Shown here: positions 18,906-27,649 of the stretch, piece by piece
How the letters are laid out: every line of letters begins with the position of its first letter
Numbering within the stretch: position 1 is the first letter of the stretch
Assembly: GCA_965248255.1 (NCBI GenBank)
Contig: CBDFIW010000003.1
Span: 2,170,001 to 2,234,000, forward strand
Length of the DNA: 64,000 bases
DNA from: JAKZVK01 sp965248255
GTDB lineage: Bacteria > Acidobacteriota > Terriglobia > Bryobacterales > UBA6623
Direction: 5' to 3'
Position numbers and translations under genes: made by a program
Notes under the pieces: generated by a model
What the model saw: only the letters and a program-made list of their open reading frames with translations
The model's database searches: none
Told to the model about the DNA's origin: nothing

Positions 18906-19932
18906 ATGGGGTATTTACTTGACTCAGGTAGCCCCAAGATGTAGTATGCGGTGCGATGGAGGACTATCCGCGGAACTTGGCTGAGTTCGAGGCCCGCTTT
19001 GCGACGGAGGAGGCTTGTCGGGATTATCTGTTCCAGCTGCGCTGGCCGGAAGGATTCCGCTGTCCGCGCTGCGGACACGGCGCGGCTTGGCCGGTCCGGC
19101 AAGGGCTGTGGGAGTGCTCGGGCTGCGGTCGGCAGACCTCGGTCACCGCTGGCACGGTGTTCCAGGACACTCGTCAGCCCCTGCGGCTGTGGTTGCGAGC
19201 CATCTGGTGGGTGACCAGTCAGAAAAACGGAGTGAGTGCCCTGGGGCTGCAGCGGGTCTTGGGGCTGGGCAGCTACAAGACGGCCTGGAGCTGGCTGCAC
19301 AAGTTGCGCCGCGCCATGGTGCGCCCCGGTCGCGACCGCCTCAGCGGCCGTGTGGAGGTGGACGAGACGTACTGGGGCAGCCCAGAAGAGGGCGTGCGCG
19401 GTCGCCAGACCTATACCAAATCGTTGATTGCCATCGCCGCCCAGGAGGACGGCAGGGGAACGGGACGGCTTCGGATGCGCAGAGTCCGGGATGCGAGCGC
19501 AGAAAGCTTGATGCCCTTTGTCGAAGAAGCGATTGAACGGGGCAGCACGGTTCATACCGACGGCTGGCTGGGCTATGAGCCGCTACAGAAGCGCGGCTAC
19601 CGGCACGAAGTAACGTTCCTCGATGAGGGGCCGGAGTCGGCCTCGAAGCTGCTGCCCCGAGTGCACCGCGTGGCGTCGCTTTTGAAGCGTTGGCTGCTGG
19701 GGACGCATCAGGGGGCCGTCAACCCCGAGCATCTGGACTACTACCTGGACGAGTTTACCTTCCGCTTTAATCGACGCAACTCTCGCAGCCGAGGGAAGCT
19801 CTTCTATCGACTTGTGCAACAGGCGGTCGCCATCGACCCCGTGCCATACAAGTCCATCATCGGCGGCACTGAAAATGCTGCTTCTGTCGACCACAAGATG
19901 TAGGGGTCACCTGAGTCAAGTAAATACCCCAG
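18906..19932 (+). mobile_element. IS1595-family element, copy 1, nested in IS630
   Basis: About 1.03 kb with terminal inverted repeats GGGGTATTTACTTGACTCAG at both ends. Flanking TGGGCTTT at 18898-18905 and 19933-19940 is the 8-bp target duplication; comparison with uninterrupted IS630 copies confirms the junction, with one T fewer in the T-run. Confidence 0.92.
18956..19903 (+). CDS. IS1595-family (ISXO2-like) transposase
   Basis: 315 residues, intact. An N-terminal zinc ribbon ('CPRCGHGAAW' and 'WECSGCGRQTSVTAG') precedes the ISXO2-like DDE domain: 'VEVDETYWGSPEEGVRGR' (first Asp), 'VHTDGWLGYEPLQKRGY' (second Asp), and C-terminal 'NPEHLDYYLDEFTFRFNRRN'. The usual third acidic/Asn region lies near 'RVHRVASLLKRWLLGTHQGA'. 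A second copy at 26652-27599 differs by only a few residues. Confidence 0.93.
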   Translation: MEDYPRNLAEFEARFATEEACRDYLFQLRWPEGFRCPRCGHGAAWPVRQGLWECSGCGRQTSVTAGTVFQDTRQPLRLWLRAIWWVTSQKNGVSALGLQRVLGLGSYKTAWSWLHKLRRAMVRPGRDRLSGRVEVDETYWGSPEEGVRGRQTYTKSLIAIAAQEDGRGTGRLRMRRVRDASAESLMPFVEEAIERGSTVHTDGWLGYEPLQKRGYRHEVTFLDEGPESASKLLPRVHRVASLLKRWLLGTHQGAVNPEHLDYYLDEFTFRFNRRNSRSRGKLFYRLVQQAVAIDPVPYKSIIGGTENAASVDHKM

Positions 19933-20473
19933 TGGGCTTTTTTTAATGCGCTTCCAGGTCTTGCGCTTCCAGGTGCGGATCCGCTCTTCGTTGCGCTCGC
20001 GCGCCTTTCCGGCCGGGCGTTGCGGGCTCCAGTCGAGCGCTCGCAGGATCTTCCAGGCGTGGCCTGCGTGGTATGCGACCCCGAACTCGTCTCCGGTCAG
20101 CCGAGCCACCCGCGGACAGCTCCACAGGGGCGTTGGGAAGCCGTGGGCTTCCGGGCCTTCCAGCAGCAGCGACGTCAGGCGTTCGCGTTGTGCGGCATCG
20201 AGGAGCGGCTTGCGTCCGGCGCGCCCGGCCTGGCGGAGTCCGGCCGCACCCTGCTCGCGGTATTGCCGCCGCCACTCACTGACGGTTTGGCGAGCGACGT
20301 TCAGCCGTCTCGCCGTCTCGGACTGATTGTGGCCTTGGTGGAGCAGCCGCATCGCTTCGAAACGGCGCTTCTCCAGCGCCTTGAAATCCCGCTTCACACC
20401 TTTGGGGTTGCCCATACATATATAGATGCTCCACACTATCAAAAAGTGTCATAATAATTTGCGGGATTCAATA

Positions 20474-20842
20474 GGTGACTTCTTTGACCGCCTCCAAGAG
20501 AAGGAACTATTTGATTCGTCGTTGATCATCGTCCACGGCGACCACGGGCTGCGGGTGCTGGAATTAGGGCAAGAAGACGATTCGTTCTTCAATTATTTAC
20601 AGTATTACTCGACGTTGATGGCGGTCAAGCAGCCAGGCGAGCGAACCGGGCGCGTCGATAATGAAAAAGGCGCTGTAATGGGCCTTCTGTATAACACCCT
20701 GCCGAGCCCACCGGCTTGGGGCCTTCCCCAGGGGCTGGACGATGTCTATGATTTGCGCCCCGACGGGTCCTTCTCGCGATACCCGCTCATCGAGATGTGG
20801 GAAGATCATTGTCGAAACCCCAACCGCCGTGCGTGCGACTGA
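20474..20842 (+). pseudogene. Membrane-bound sulfatase-fold protein, 3' part
   Basis: Continuation of the gene at 17051 after the IS630 insertion: 'GDFFDRLQEKELFDSSLIIV' then 'HGDHGLRVLELG', which carries the conserved late metal-binding Asp-His of the sulfatase fold, and about 95 more residues to a TGA stop. The TA next to the element (20472-20473) is the duplicated target. Without the element the full protein would be about 554 residues. Confidence 0.85.
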
Positions 20843-21163
20843 ACATCGCCTCCGGCATGGCGCTACCAAGCCCTCAACAGACCTTGTGTTCGGCTGCTCT
20901 TCGCGTAGCGTTCGGCTAGGCTGTCAAGGCTCTTGCGCTGTAGTATTTTCGCGCGATACAGAAGAACCAAGCAAAGCAGCCAGAGAATCGATAAGCTATA
21001 GGGGACACTTGCCGTCGATGCGTCGGACTTGTGACCGTTATCAGTATCGAACGTGGGAACTGATGGCTCACATCAGCTTCGCGCCGCCTTCAACCGAGGA
21101 AGTGATGCCGCTTCAGGGTCTCTGGTTTGGCCGTTCATCTGCGAGATCTGCGTAATCTGTGGA
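20843..21163. other. Intergenic region, with dispersed repeat copy 2 at 21129-21166
   Basis: No gene recognised. Near its end GCGAGATCTGCGTAATCTGTG is the complement-type relative of the repeat at 16019-16055. Confidence 0.4.
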
Positions 21164-21532
21164 TCATGGGGTTCGTGTCAAGGTGAGCCGTTTGTGCTCC
21201 AAGCTCCGGACCCCAAAGTTGATCGGCAGCCCCTTAGCGAAGCCTGTGGCCTTCAAATAGTTGATGACTTGGGAGTGCTCCCTGGGGGCAAGTCGCCCTC
21301 GCGCCTTTACCTCGACGATCAGTCCCTCGTAACAGATGAAGTCCGCACGCAGAGGTGGCCCTTCGGCCGATTGGTGTTGATGCATCGCCTTCGCACCAAG
21401 TAACGCCCGCCTCAGGCCCTCAGAACATCGTCGGAGGAGCCGCAAACCCGCCAGGATCAGCGCCTTCGTAGTGCTACCATCGGAGAGCTCAACGAAACGG
21501 TTGTTACGACTAGGTATCGTGCGGCGGTACAA
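21164..21532 (-). CDS. GxxExxY-type (PDDEXK-like) protein, N-terminus degenerate
   Basis: 122 residues. The C-terminal 75 match the GxxExxY family, small PD-(D/E)XK-fold proteins of unclear role: 'LRADFICYEGLIVEVKARGR' holds the Asp and Glu-x-Lys, followed by 'HSQVINYLKATGFAKGLPIN' and 'FGVRSLEHKRL'. The diagnostic N-terminal GxxExxY box is not found; the first 45 residues look like another frame, so an indel has probably damaged the 5' end. Treat as a likely pseudogene or 5'-altered copy. Confidence 0.6.
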   Translation of the reverse strand: MYRRTIPSRNNRFVELSDGSTTKALILAGLRLLRRCSEGLRRALLGAKAMHQHQSAEGPPLRADFICYEGLIVEVKARGRLAPREHSQVINYLKATGFAKGLPINFGVRSLEHKRLTLTRTP

Positions 21533-21555
21533 TCTCCCCAGGTCAGGGACGGGCC

Positions 21556-21634
21556 ATGATCGGCCAGGCTATCTCCCAACCGCATCACCGAGAAGCTCGG
21601 CGAGGGCGGCATGGGCGTCGTCTACAAGGCGCAG
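21556..21634 (+). pseudogene. Ser/Thr protein kinase N-terminal remnant
   Basis: ATG at 21556 starts 'MIGQAIS', and in a neighbouring frame the DNA continues 'RITEKLGEGGMGVVYKAQ', the glycine-rich ATP loop of bacterial PknB-type kinases. The standard start of these proteins, 'MIGQTISHYRI', is reproduced with two bases missing. Nothing of the kinase follows; after about 80 bases the quinoprotein leader begins. Confidence 0.65.
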
Positions 21635-21679
21635 GCACGCCCGGCGTGGCCTGAACTTTTCAAGGCAAGGAGGATCACT

Positions 21680-23420
21680 ATGACAAGGTTGTTCCGACTG
21701 GTTTGGGTAGCCACGGCTGCGCTGCCCTGTTTCGTTTATGCGGCCGGCGAGCTTCGCCGGCTCCAGCAGGATGATACGCAATGGGTCATGCCGGCCAAGA
21801 ATTACGCCAACAGCCGCTATAGCTCATTGACTCAGATTACCAGTGAGAACGTCGAGAATCTCAGGCCTGCCTGGACATTCTCGACGGGCGTATTGCGAGG
21901 ACATGAAGGTGCGCCACTAGTGGTGGGGAGCACGATGTACGTCCACACCCCTTTCCCCAACAACGTGTTTGCCCTCGATCTCACTAAGGAGGGGGCGCCG
22001 ATCAAGTGGAAGTACGCCCCCAAGCAGGACCCGGAGGTGATGCCGATCGCCTGCTGCGACACAGTCAACCGGGGGCTCGCCTACGCTGAAGGCAAGATCT
22101 TTCTCGCGCAGTTGGACACACACGTCGTTGCTCTTGACGCCGCAACCGGCAAGGAACTGTGGAAGGTCAAGCAAGGAGACCACAAAAAGGGCATGACCAT
22201 CACCTCCGCTCCTCTGGTGATCAAGGACAAAGTGATTACCGGCATCTCCGGGGGTGAGTTCGGCGTCCGCGGGTTTGCAACGGCCAATGATATCAATACG
22301 GGCAAGCAGATCTGGCGACGGTATAGCACGGGCCCGGAGGAAGAAGTCGGCTTTCCGGGATCCCTGGAAACCTGGAAGGGCGATGCTTGGAAAAGAGGGG
22401 GAGGCACCACTTGGGGTTGGTACTCCTACGATCCCGAACTCGACCTTCTCTATTACGGCACTGGGAACCCGGGGACCTGGAATCCTGATCAGCGGCCTGG
22501 CGACAACAAGTGGTCCATGACGATCTTCGCGCGGAATCCCGATACCGGAAAGGCGAAGTGGGCCTACCAGAAGACCCCGCACGACGCGTGGGACTATGAC
22601 GGAATCAATGAGAACGTCCTTGTCGATCTCACGATCAACGGAGTAAAGAGAAAGGTCCTCGTAAACTTCGACCGCAACGGGTTTGCCTATACGCTGGACC
22701 GCGAAACGGGTTAGCTGCTCATGGCGGAGCCCTTCGTGTATGTGAACTGGGCGACAGGGGTAGACCTGAGCACGGGGAGGCCCATTGAAGTTCCCGAGAA
22801 GAGGACGTCGTCGAACGAAGAACACGAAACGGATCTGTCCTTCCGCCATGGGAGGGAAAAACCAGGGACCGGTCGCCTATTCTCCCAGAACGGGCCTCTT
22901 CTACGTCCCCACGAACAACCTCTGCATGGACTATGAGGGGGTCGAAATCAAATACCAGGCGGGGCAGCCCTATGTTGGGGCGATTGTCGTCAGTTCTCCG
23001 GGTCCGGGTGGAAACAGGGGCGAGTTCATTGCATGGGATCCCAGCACGGGGAAAAAGGTGTGGGGCCTCAAGGAAGACTTGGCTGCCTGGGGCGGCGCCC
23101 TTGTCACCGCCGGTGACGTGGTCTTCTACGGCACCATGGAAGGATGGCTCAAAGCCGCCCACGCCAAAACCGGCGAGCTGCTGTGGAAGTTCAAGACACC
23201 GTCCGGGATCATCGGCAATCCGATTGCCTACACGGGACCGGACGGCAAGCAGTATATCGCTATCCTCTCCGGTGTCGGAGGATGGTCGGGTATCGGGATT
23301 GCCGTCGGACTCGATGGGGAAGATCCTACTGCAGGGCTGGGAGCGCTTGGGGCCTTCGCGGACGTGGCGGAATATAGTAACCTCGGGGGCGTGTTGACGG
23401 TGTTCTCGCTGCCCTATTGA
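21680..23420 (+). pseudogene. PQQ-dependent (lanthanide-type) alcohol dehydrogenase, broken
   Basis: Periplasmic quinoprotein alcohol dehydrogenase of the XoxF/ExaA family. ATG at 21680 follows an AGGAGG ribosome site; residues 1-22 are a signal peptide ('MTRLFRLVWVATAALPCFVYA'). Family marks: tryptophan-docking beta-propeller repeats, the vicinal disulfide Cys125-Cys126 in 'PIACCDTVNRG', Glu193 in 'GISGGEFGVRG', Asn263 in 'YYGTGNPGTWNP', and 'HDAWDYDGINEN' with Asp305-Tyr-Asp307. The second Asp of D-Y-D marks lanthanide-dependent enzymes. The frame is broken by an amber TAG at 22712-22714 (expected Glu in 'DRETGELL') and by a frameshift at about 22785-22825, after which 'NTKRICPSAMGGKNQGPVAY' continues normally. 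IS630 copy 2 sits in the stop codon (CCC TA|A), adding one Tyr. The gene is non-functional unless these are assembly errors. Confidence 0.85.
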
Positions 23421-24510
23421 ATCCCGCAAATTATTATGACACTTTTTGACAGTGTGGAGCATCTATATATGTATGGGCAACCCCAAAGGTGTGAAGCGGG
23501 ATTTCAAGGCGCTGGAGAAGCGCCGTTTCGAAGCGATGCGGCTGCTCCACCAAGGCCACAATCAGTCCGAGACGGCGAGACGGCTGAACGTCGCTCGCCA
23601 AACCGTCAGTGAGTGGCGGCGGCAATACCGCGAGCAGGGTGCGGCCGGACTCCGCCAGGCCGGGCGCGCCGGACGCAAGCCGCTCCTCGATGCCGCACAA
23701 CGCGAACGCCTGACGTCGCTGCTGCTGGAAGGCCCGGAAGCCCACGGCTTCCCAACGCCCCTGTGGAGCTGTCCGCGGGTGGCTCGGCTGATCGGAGACG
23801 AGTTCGGGGTCGCATACCACGCAGGCCACGCCTGGAAGATCCTGCGAGCGCTCGACTGGAGCCCGCAACGCCCGGCCGGAAAGGCGCGCGAGCGCAACGA
23901 AGAGCGGATCCGCACCTGGAAGCGCAAGACCTGGAAGCGCATTAAAAAAAAGCCCAAAACGAAGGCCGTACGCTCGTCTTCATCGACGAAAGCGGATTGA
24001 GTCAGAAGCCGCATCGCTGCCGCACCTGGGCGCCACGTGGCCAAACACCGGTGCTGCAGTTTAACTTCAACTGGGAGAAGCTTTCCGTCTCGGCGGGGCT
24101 GACGCTGCGTAACTTCTACTTCCGGCTCTATCCCGGTGCGATCGGCAAAGAGCAAGTGACCGACTTTCTCAAGGCGTTGGTACGTCATATCGATCGCCCG
24201 CTGCTGATCGTCTGGGATCGGCTGCCGGCGCACCGTAGCCGCCTGGTGCAAGAGTTCATCGAACTCTCCGAAGGCCACATCGCAACCGAGTACTTGCCAC
24301 CCTATGCGCCGGAGTTGAATCCGGTGGAATACATCTGGGCTTACTGGAAGCAGCACGAGTTGCCGAACGTCTGTCCGAAAGACTACGGCGAGCTGAACGA
24401 GCGGGCCCGCAAGGCACTCCGCCGCATGTACCGCAAACCGCGTTTGATCACGGCCTTCTGGAAACAGTCTTCTCTTTGTTTTGACTGACTCTATATTATG
24501 CGGGAGTCAA
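23417..24510 (+). mobile_element. IS630-family element, copy 2
   Basis: 1,094 bp, bounded by TTGAATCCCGCA and the complement of TTGACTCCCGCA, with TA duplication at 23415-23416 and 24511-24512. The target GCCCTAAGCG contained the TAA stop of the quinoprotein gene. Confidence 0.95.
23473..24488 (+). CDS. IS630-family transposase, expressed by -1 frameshift
   Basis: Frame 1 (ATG 23473, TTG 23446 possible) encodes a winged helix-turn-helix DNA-binding half ('QSETARRLNVARQTVSEWRR') and ends at 24000. At 23944-23951 an A8 run in the phase A AAA AAG allows a -1 shift into 'GRTLVFIDESGLSQKPHR', which continues to 24488. The shifted product, about 338 residues, has a full DDE triad: 'FIDESG', 'LLIVWDRLPAHRS' and 'APELNPVEYIWAYWK'. 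This frameshift architecture is common in IS630 elements; slippage here is inferred from the run and from the conserved second frame. This copy and copy 4 carry Ile where the others have Thr ('RLIGDEF'). Confidence 0.9.
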
Positions 24511-24654
24511 TAAGCGCGCGGCTAACCCTGGCCGTCTGAGTTCTACTTCGAGCGCTGGTTTGTTAGAGGCAGTGGACTGGGACTCTGATCTACGATTAGG
24601 CTACTAAGGAGAGCAGCCAAAGCCAAGGCTTTATGGCTGTATGGTGGAAGGCCC

Positions 24655-26022
24655 ATGACCGTTTCGTACGAGCACCAGGCCTTCGTCAGCTATCCCCGGG
24701 AACAACGCACCGAGGTAGAGCACCTCGTAGCCGATCTCCGCGCGGCCGGGCTGACGACGTGGTGGGACAAGGACATCCCACCCGGTGACCCTTGGCGCGA
24801 TAGGCTCAACGAGAAGATCAGGCACAGTCGTCACTTACTTCTGTACTGCAACGTGCAGGCCAAAGCCTCGGAAATGGTCAATCATGAGATTAAGACTTTC
24901 CGGGAGGATGCCAAGGGAGACACCTCTCGAAAGCTCTTTGTTTTGCGAGCGCCCGACTGTGAGCCCAGGCACGTGCCGTCGGATCTCGGTGAAGTCCAGC
25001 ACGCAAACTCCCTCAGCGAGGTACTTGTATTTGTACTCAAGGAGGTGCGGGACGAACTCAATCAGACATTCCGCGAGTTCGAAAGGAGAGCCGAGAAGGA
25101 ATTGGAAGCGAGGCTAACCAGGGAGCGGGGGAAAGTTGCTGAGGCACGAAAGTACTATCGTCATCGTCGATGTTGGGGTCCGTTCGCGGAACACAGGGAC
25201 GTCCACATCTTTACATGCGGCCGTGATATTCCGCCTGATGAGACCCGCCCGCGTGGCACCGGTGGGTTTCGAACCAATATAGACAAATGGGACTACAGGG
25301 CAGTCCTGGGCATTGCTAATTACTTCGCGTTGAACTATCCAGGCACGAGGCTGACGATCGAGGATCCTGCAAGCAAGCTGCAGCAAGAGGACATCGACAA
25401 GACATACGTTCTTGCGAATCGGATTGCTGAGGTGGGTAACTTGTTAAAGGATAAGGAATGCATCATCGTGGGATCACCCGACGTCAATGACTTTGCTGAG
25501 ATCGTCCTTTCAAGGATACACGGGATACACCCTTACGACAACAACAGGGTGAAGTCCCAGGGATTCGTCCTTGTTCGGGAGAGAAAAACCACCGCGAGCT
25601 CCTTCTACTGGGAAACGGCCGAGGGCGAGCCAGAGGGAATCGCACGCCTTGGGTCTGGCGAAACCAACATCATCAGACATGAACCGGCATCAAGCACCCC
25701 TGGTTCCTCTGGGAAAGGAACCATGCACGGTATTCTCGTTGTCGCCGACAACCCCTTCAGTTCCTCGGGGCCAAAGAGGAAGATCATGATCCTATCCGGC
25801 TTCAGCGGAGTGGCCACGAACGCGATGGCCAAGTTCCTGACCGAGGACGCCTATCTACCCTCCTTCTTTGAGTTCGACGAAACTCAATCCCAGCAATCTC
25901 GGGCGATCGAGGCATTGATCCGCGTGAAGTACGTCGTGGAATCCGGCTCGGAGAACAAGGATGCACGTCAGGTTGACCCAGCGGATGACTCCATCACCTT
26001 CCAGGAACTAGTGGTAATCTAA
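24655..26022 (+). CDS. TIR-domain protein with unrecognised C-terminal domain
   Basis: 455 residues, no signal peptide, GGAAGG ribosome site 6 bases before the ATG. Residues 6-135 form a TIR domain: 'EHQAFVSYPRE' (strand A), 'LRAAGLTTWWDKDIPPGDPW' (BB-loop region), 'SRHLLLYCNVQAKASEMVNH' and Glu78 in 'NHEIKTF', the position of the NADase glutamate. A charged coiled-coil linker (about 135-172) follows. Residues 190-455 are a separate alpha/beta domain without a family I recognise: 'GIANYFALNYPGTRLTIEDP', 'KDKECIIVGSPDVNDFAEIV', 'HGILVVADNPFS', 'IMILSGFSGVATNAMAKFLT'. By analogy with bacterial TIR effectors the C-terminus may sense a signal and the TIR part deplete NAD (inference). It lies between the broken quinoprotein gene and its binding-protein partner, right after IS630 copy 2. 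Confidence 0.8.
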   Translation: MTVSYEHQAFVSYPREQRTEVEHLVADLRAAGLTTWWDKDIPPGDPWRDRLNEKIRHSRHLLLYCNVQAKASEMVNHEIKTFREDAKGDTSRKLFVLRAPDCEPRHVPSDLGEVQHANSLSEVLVFVLKEVRDELNQTFREFERRAEKELEARLTRERGKVAEARKYYRHRRCWGPFAEHRDVHIFTCGRDIPPDETRPRGTGGFRTNIDKWDYRAVLGIANYFALNYPGTRLTIEDPASKLQQEDIDKTYVLANRIAEVGNLLKDKECIIVGSPDVNDFAEIVLSRIHGIHPYDNNRVKSQGFVLVRERKTTASSFYWETAEGEPEGIARLGSGETNIIRHEPASSTPGSSGKGTMHGILVVADNPFSSSGPKRKIMILSGFSGVATNAMAKFLTEDAYLPSFFEFDETQSQQSRAIEALIRVKYVVESGSENKDARQVDPADDSITFQELVVI

Positions 26023-26491
26023 CTCAAGAGCAGTACCGGGGTCCGACCTAGTACTTGGTTGCAAAAGTAAGCGTAATTATGACCACTTGGACGAACCTAT
26101 CTATTTCTCAGGGGTTGCAGAACTTCGCACTTCGTTCGACCAACGCCTATCTGTGCGCGAATCCACTGAAAACAAAGACGAGGACAGAATTCCGGAAGGT
26201 CATGTGTTATGACGCGCACTTTTGCGATTAAGTACTAGGAAGCTCCGAACCCTGTCTGCGATTTGAGCCTCTGTAGCGTCAGGTCGGTAGAGTCCGTGCC
26301 GGTCGAATCGGCGATAGATGTTGAGACTGGAGGGCGTAATGCTCTGGTGGCCGAGAGTCAAAGAAATCATTTCGTTACCTCGGTCCAGCGTAGCAACCCT
26401 GGGCGGCGCAGGCTGAAAGCGCCGGGATAGGTAGTGCGCTAAAAGTGCGCTGGCCCTAAACCGGGCCTAAGCGTCTTATCCGCTAAGAGCC
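26023..26491. other. Intergenic region after TIR gene
   Basis: No gene seen. The direct vicinity of 26380-26480 may contain the start signals of the binding-protein gene; no clear promoter or terminator was identified. Confidence 0.35.
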
Positions 26492-26621
26492 ATGGCCCAA
26501 AGCCGATCTGCGAGCATCTATGGGTTGTTGTTGCTCGGGATGTCAATTCTGGGGGCCGCGAGCGCCCCGGCAAGTGAAATGGGCCAGTTTCGGGTGTGCG
26601 CTGATCCTGAGAATCTTCCTT

Positions 26622-27649
26622 ACTGGGGTATTTACTTGACTCAGGTGACCCCTACATCTTGTGGTCGACAGAAGCAGCATTTTCAGTGCCGCCGATGATG
26701 GACTTGTATGGCACGGGGTCGATGGCGACCGCCTGTTGCACAAGTCGATAGAAGAGCTTCCCTCGGCTGCGAGAGTTGCGTCGATTAAAGCGGAAGGTAA
26801 ACTCGTCCAGGTAGTAGTCCAGATGCTCGGGGTTGACGGCCCCCTGATGCGTCCCCAGCAGCCAACGCTTCAAAAGCAACGCCACGCGGTGCACTCGGGG
26901 CAGCAGCTTCGAGGCCGACTCCGGCCCCTCATCGAGGAACGTTACTTCGTGCCGGTAGCCGCGCTTCTGTAGCGGCTCATAGCCCAGCCAGCCGTCGGTA
27001 TGAACCGTGCTGCCCCGTTCAATCGCTTCTTCGGCAAAGGGCATCAAGCTTTCTGCGCTCGCATCCCGGACTCTGCGCATCCGAAGCCGTCCCGTTCCCC
27101 TGCCGTCCTCCTGGGCGGCGATGGCAATCAACGATTTGGTATAGGTCTGGCGACCGCGCACGCCCTCTTCTGGGCTGCCCCAGTACGTCTCGTCCACCTC
27201 CACACGGCCGCTGAGGCGGTCGCGACCGGGGCGCACCATGGCGCGGCGCAACTTGTGCAGCCAGCTCCAGGCCGTCTTGTAGCTGCCCAGCCCCAAGACT
27301 CGCTGCAGCCCCAGGGCACTCACTCCGTTTTTCTGACTGGTCACCCACCAGATGGCTCGCAACCACAGCCGCAGGGGCTGACGAGTGTCCTGGAACACCG
27401 TGCCAGCGGTGACCGAGGTCTGCCGACCGCAGCCCGAGCACTCCCACAGCCCTTGCCGGACCGGCCAAGCCGCGCCGTGTCCGCAGCGCGGACAGCGGAA
27501 TCCTTCCGGCCAGCGCAGCTGGAACAGATAATCCCGACAAGCCTCCTCCGTCGCAAAGCGGGCCTCGAACTCAGCCAAGTTCCGCGGATAGTCCTCCATC
27601 GCACCGCATACTACATCTTGGGGCTACCTGAGTCAAGTAAATACCCCAT
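26622..27649 (-). mobile_element. IS1595-family element, copy 2
   Basis: About 1,028 bp, reverse orientation, with the same terminal inverted repeats as copy 1. The 8-bp target duplication TCTTCCTT is at 26614-26621 and 27650-27657. Excision in silico restores the binding-protein frame. Confidence 0.94.
26652..27599 (-). CDS. IS1595-family (ISXO2-like) transposase
   Basis: 315 residues, intact, nearly identical to the copy at 18956-19903; visible differences include Ala for Val in 'MPFAEEAIERG' and Leu for Ser in 'HRVALLLKRW'. Zinc ribbon and catalytic segments are as described there. Confidence 0.93.
   Translation of the reverse strand: MEDYPRNLAEFEARFATEEACRDYLFQLRWPEGFRCPRCGHGAAWPVRQGLWECSGCGRQTSVTAGTVFQDTRQPLRLWLRAIWWVTSQKNGVSALGLQRVLGLGSYKTAWSWLHKLRRAMVRPGRDRLSGRVEVDETYWGSPEEGVRGRQTYTKSLIAIAAQEDGRGTGRLRMRRVRDASAESLMPFAEEAIERGSTVHTDGWLGYEPLQKRGYRHEVTFLDEGPESASKLLPRVHRVALLLKRWLLGTHQGAVNPEHLDYYLDEFTFRFNRRNSRSRGKLFYRLVQQAVAIDPVPYKSIIGGTENAASVDHKM

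Larger units (their letters stand above)
18366..20415 (-). pseudogene. IS630 transposase, copy 1, interrupted by IS1595
   Basis: Same two-frame transposase as the other five copies (see 23473). The nested IS1595 insertion falls just after the A-run frameshift site (GGGC next to the T-run on this strand), separating the DNA-binding half (20415 to about 19933) from the catalytic half (about 18905 to 18366). This copy cannot make transposase, but its ends are intact and could be mobilised by the other copies. Confidence 0.88.
18344..20471 (-). mobile_element. IS630-family element, copy 1, carrying a nested IS1595 element
   Basis: Reverse-oriented copy of the 1,094-bp IS630 element, enlarged to 2,128 bp by an IS1595 insertion at 18906-19932. 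It is flanked by TA at 18342-18343 and 20472-20473; the target was GCCTAGG. Ends read TTGACTCCCGCATAATAT and, at the other side, the complement of TTGAATCCCGCAAATTATTA. Confidence 0.93.

Noticed and set aside
23562..24356. 264-codon antisense frames in every IS630 copy
   Set aside because: They repeat identically in all copies and are the reverse of the transposase frames.
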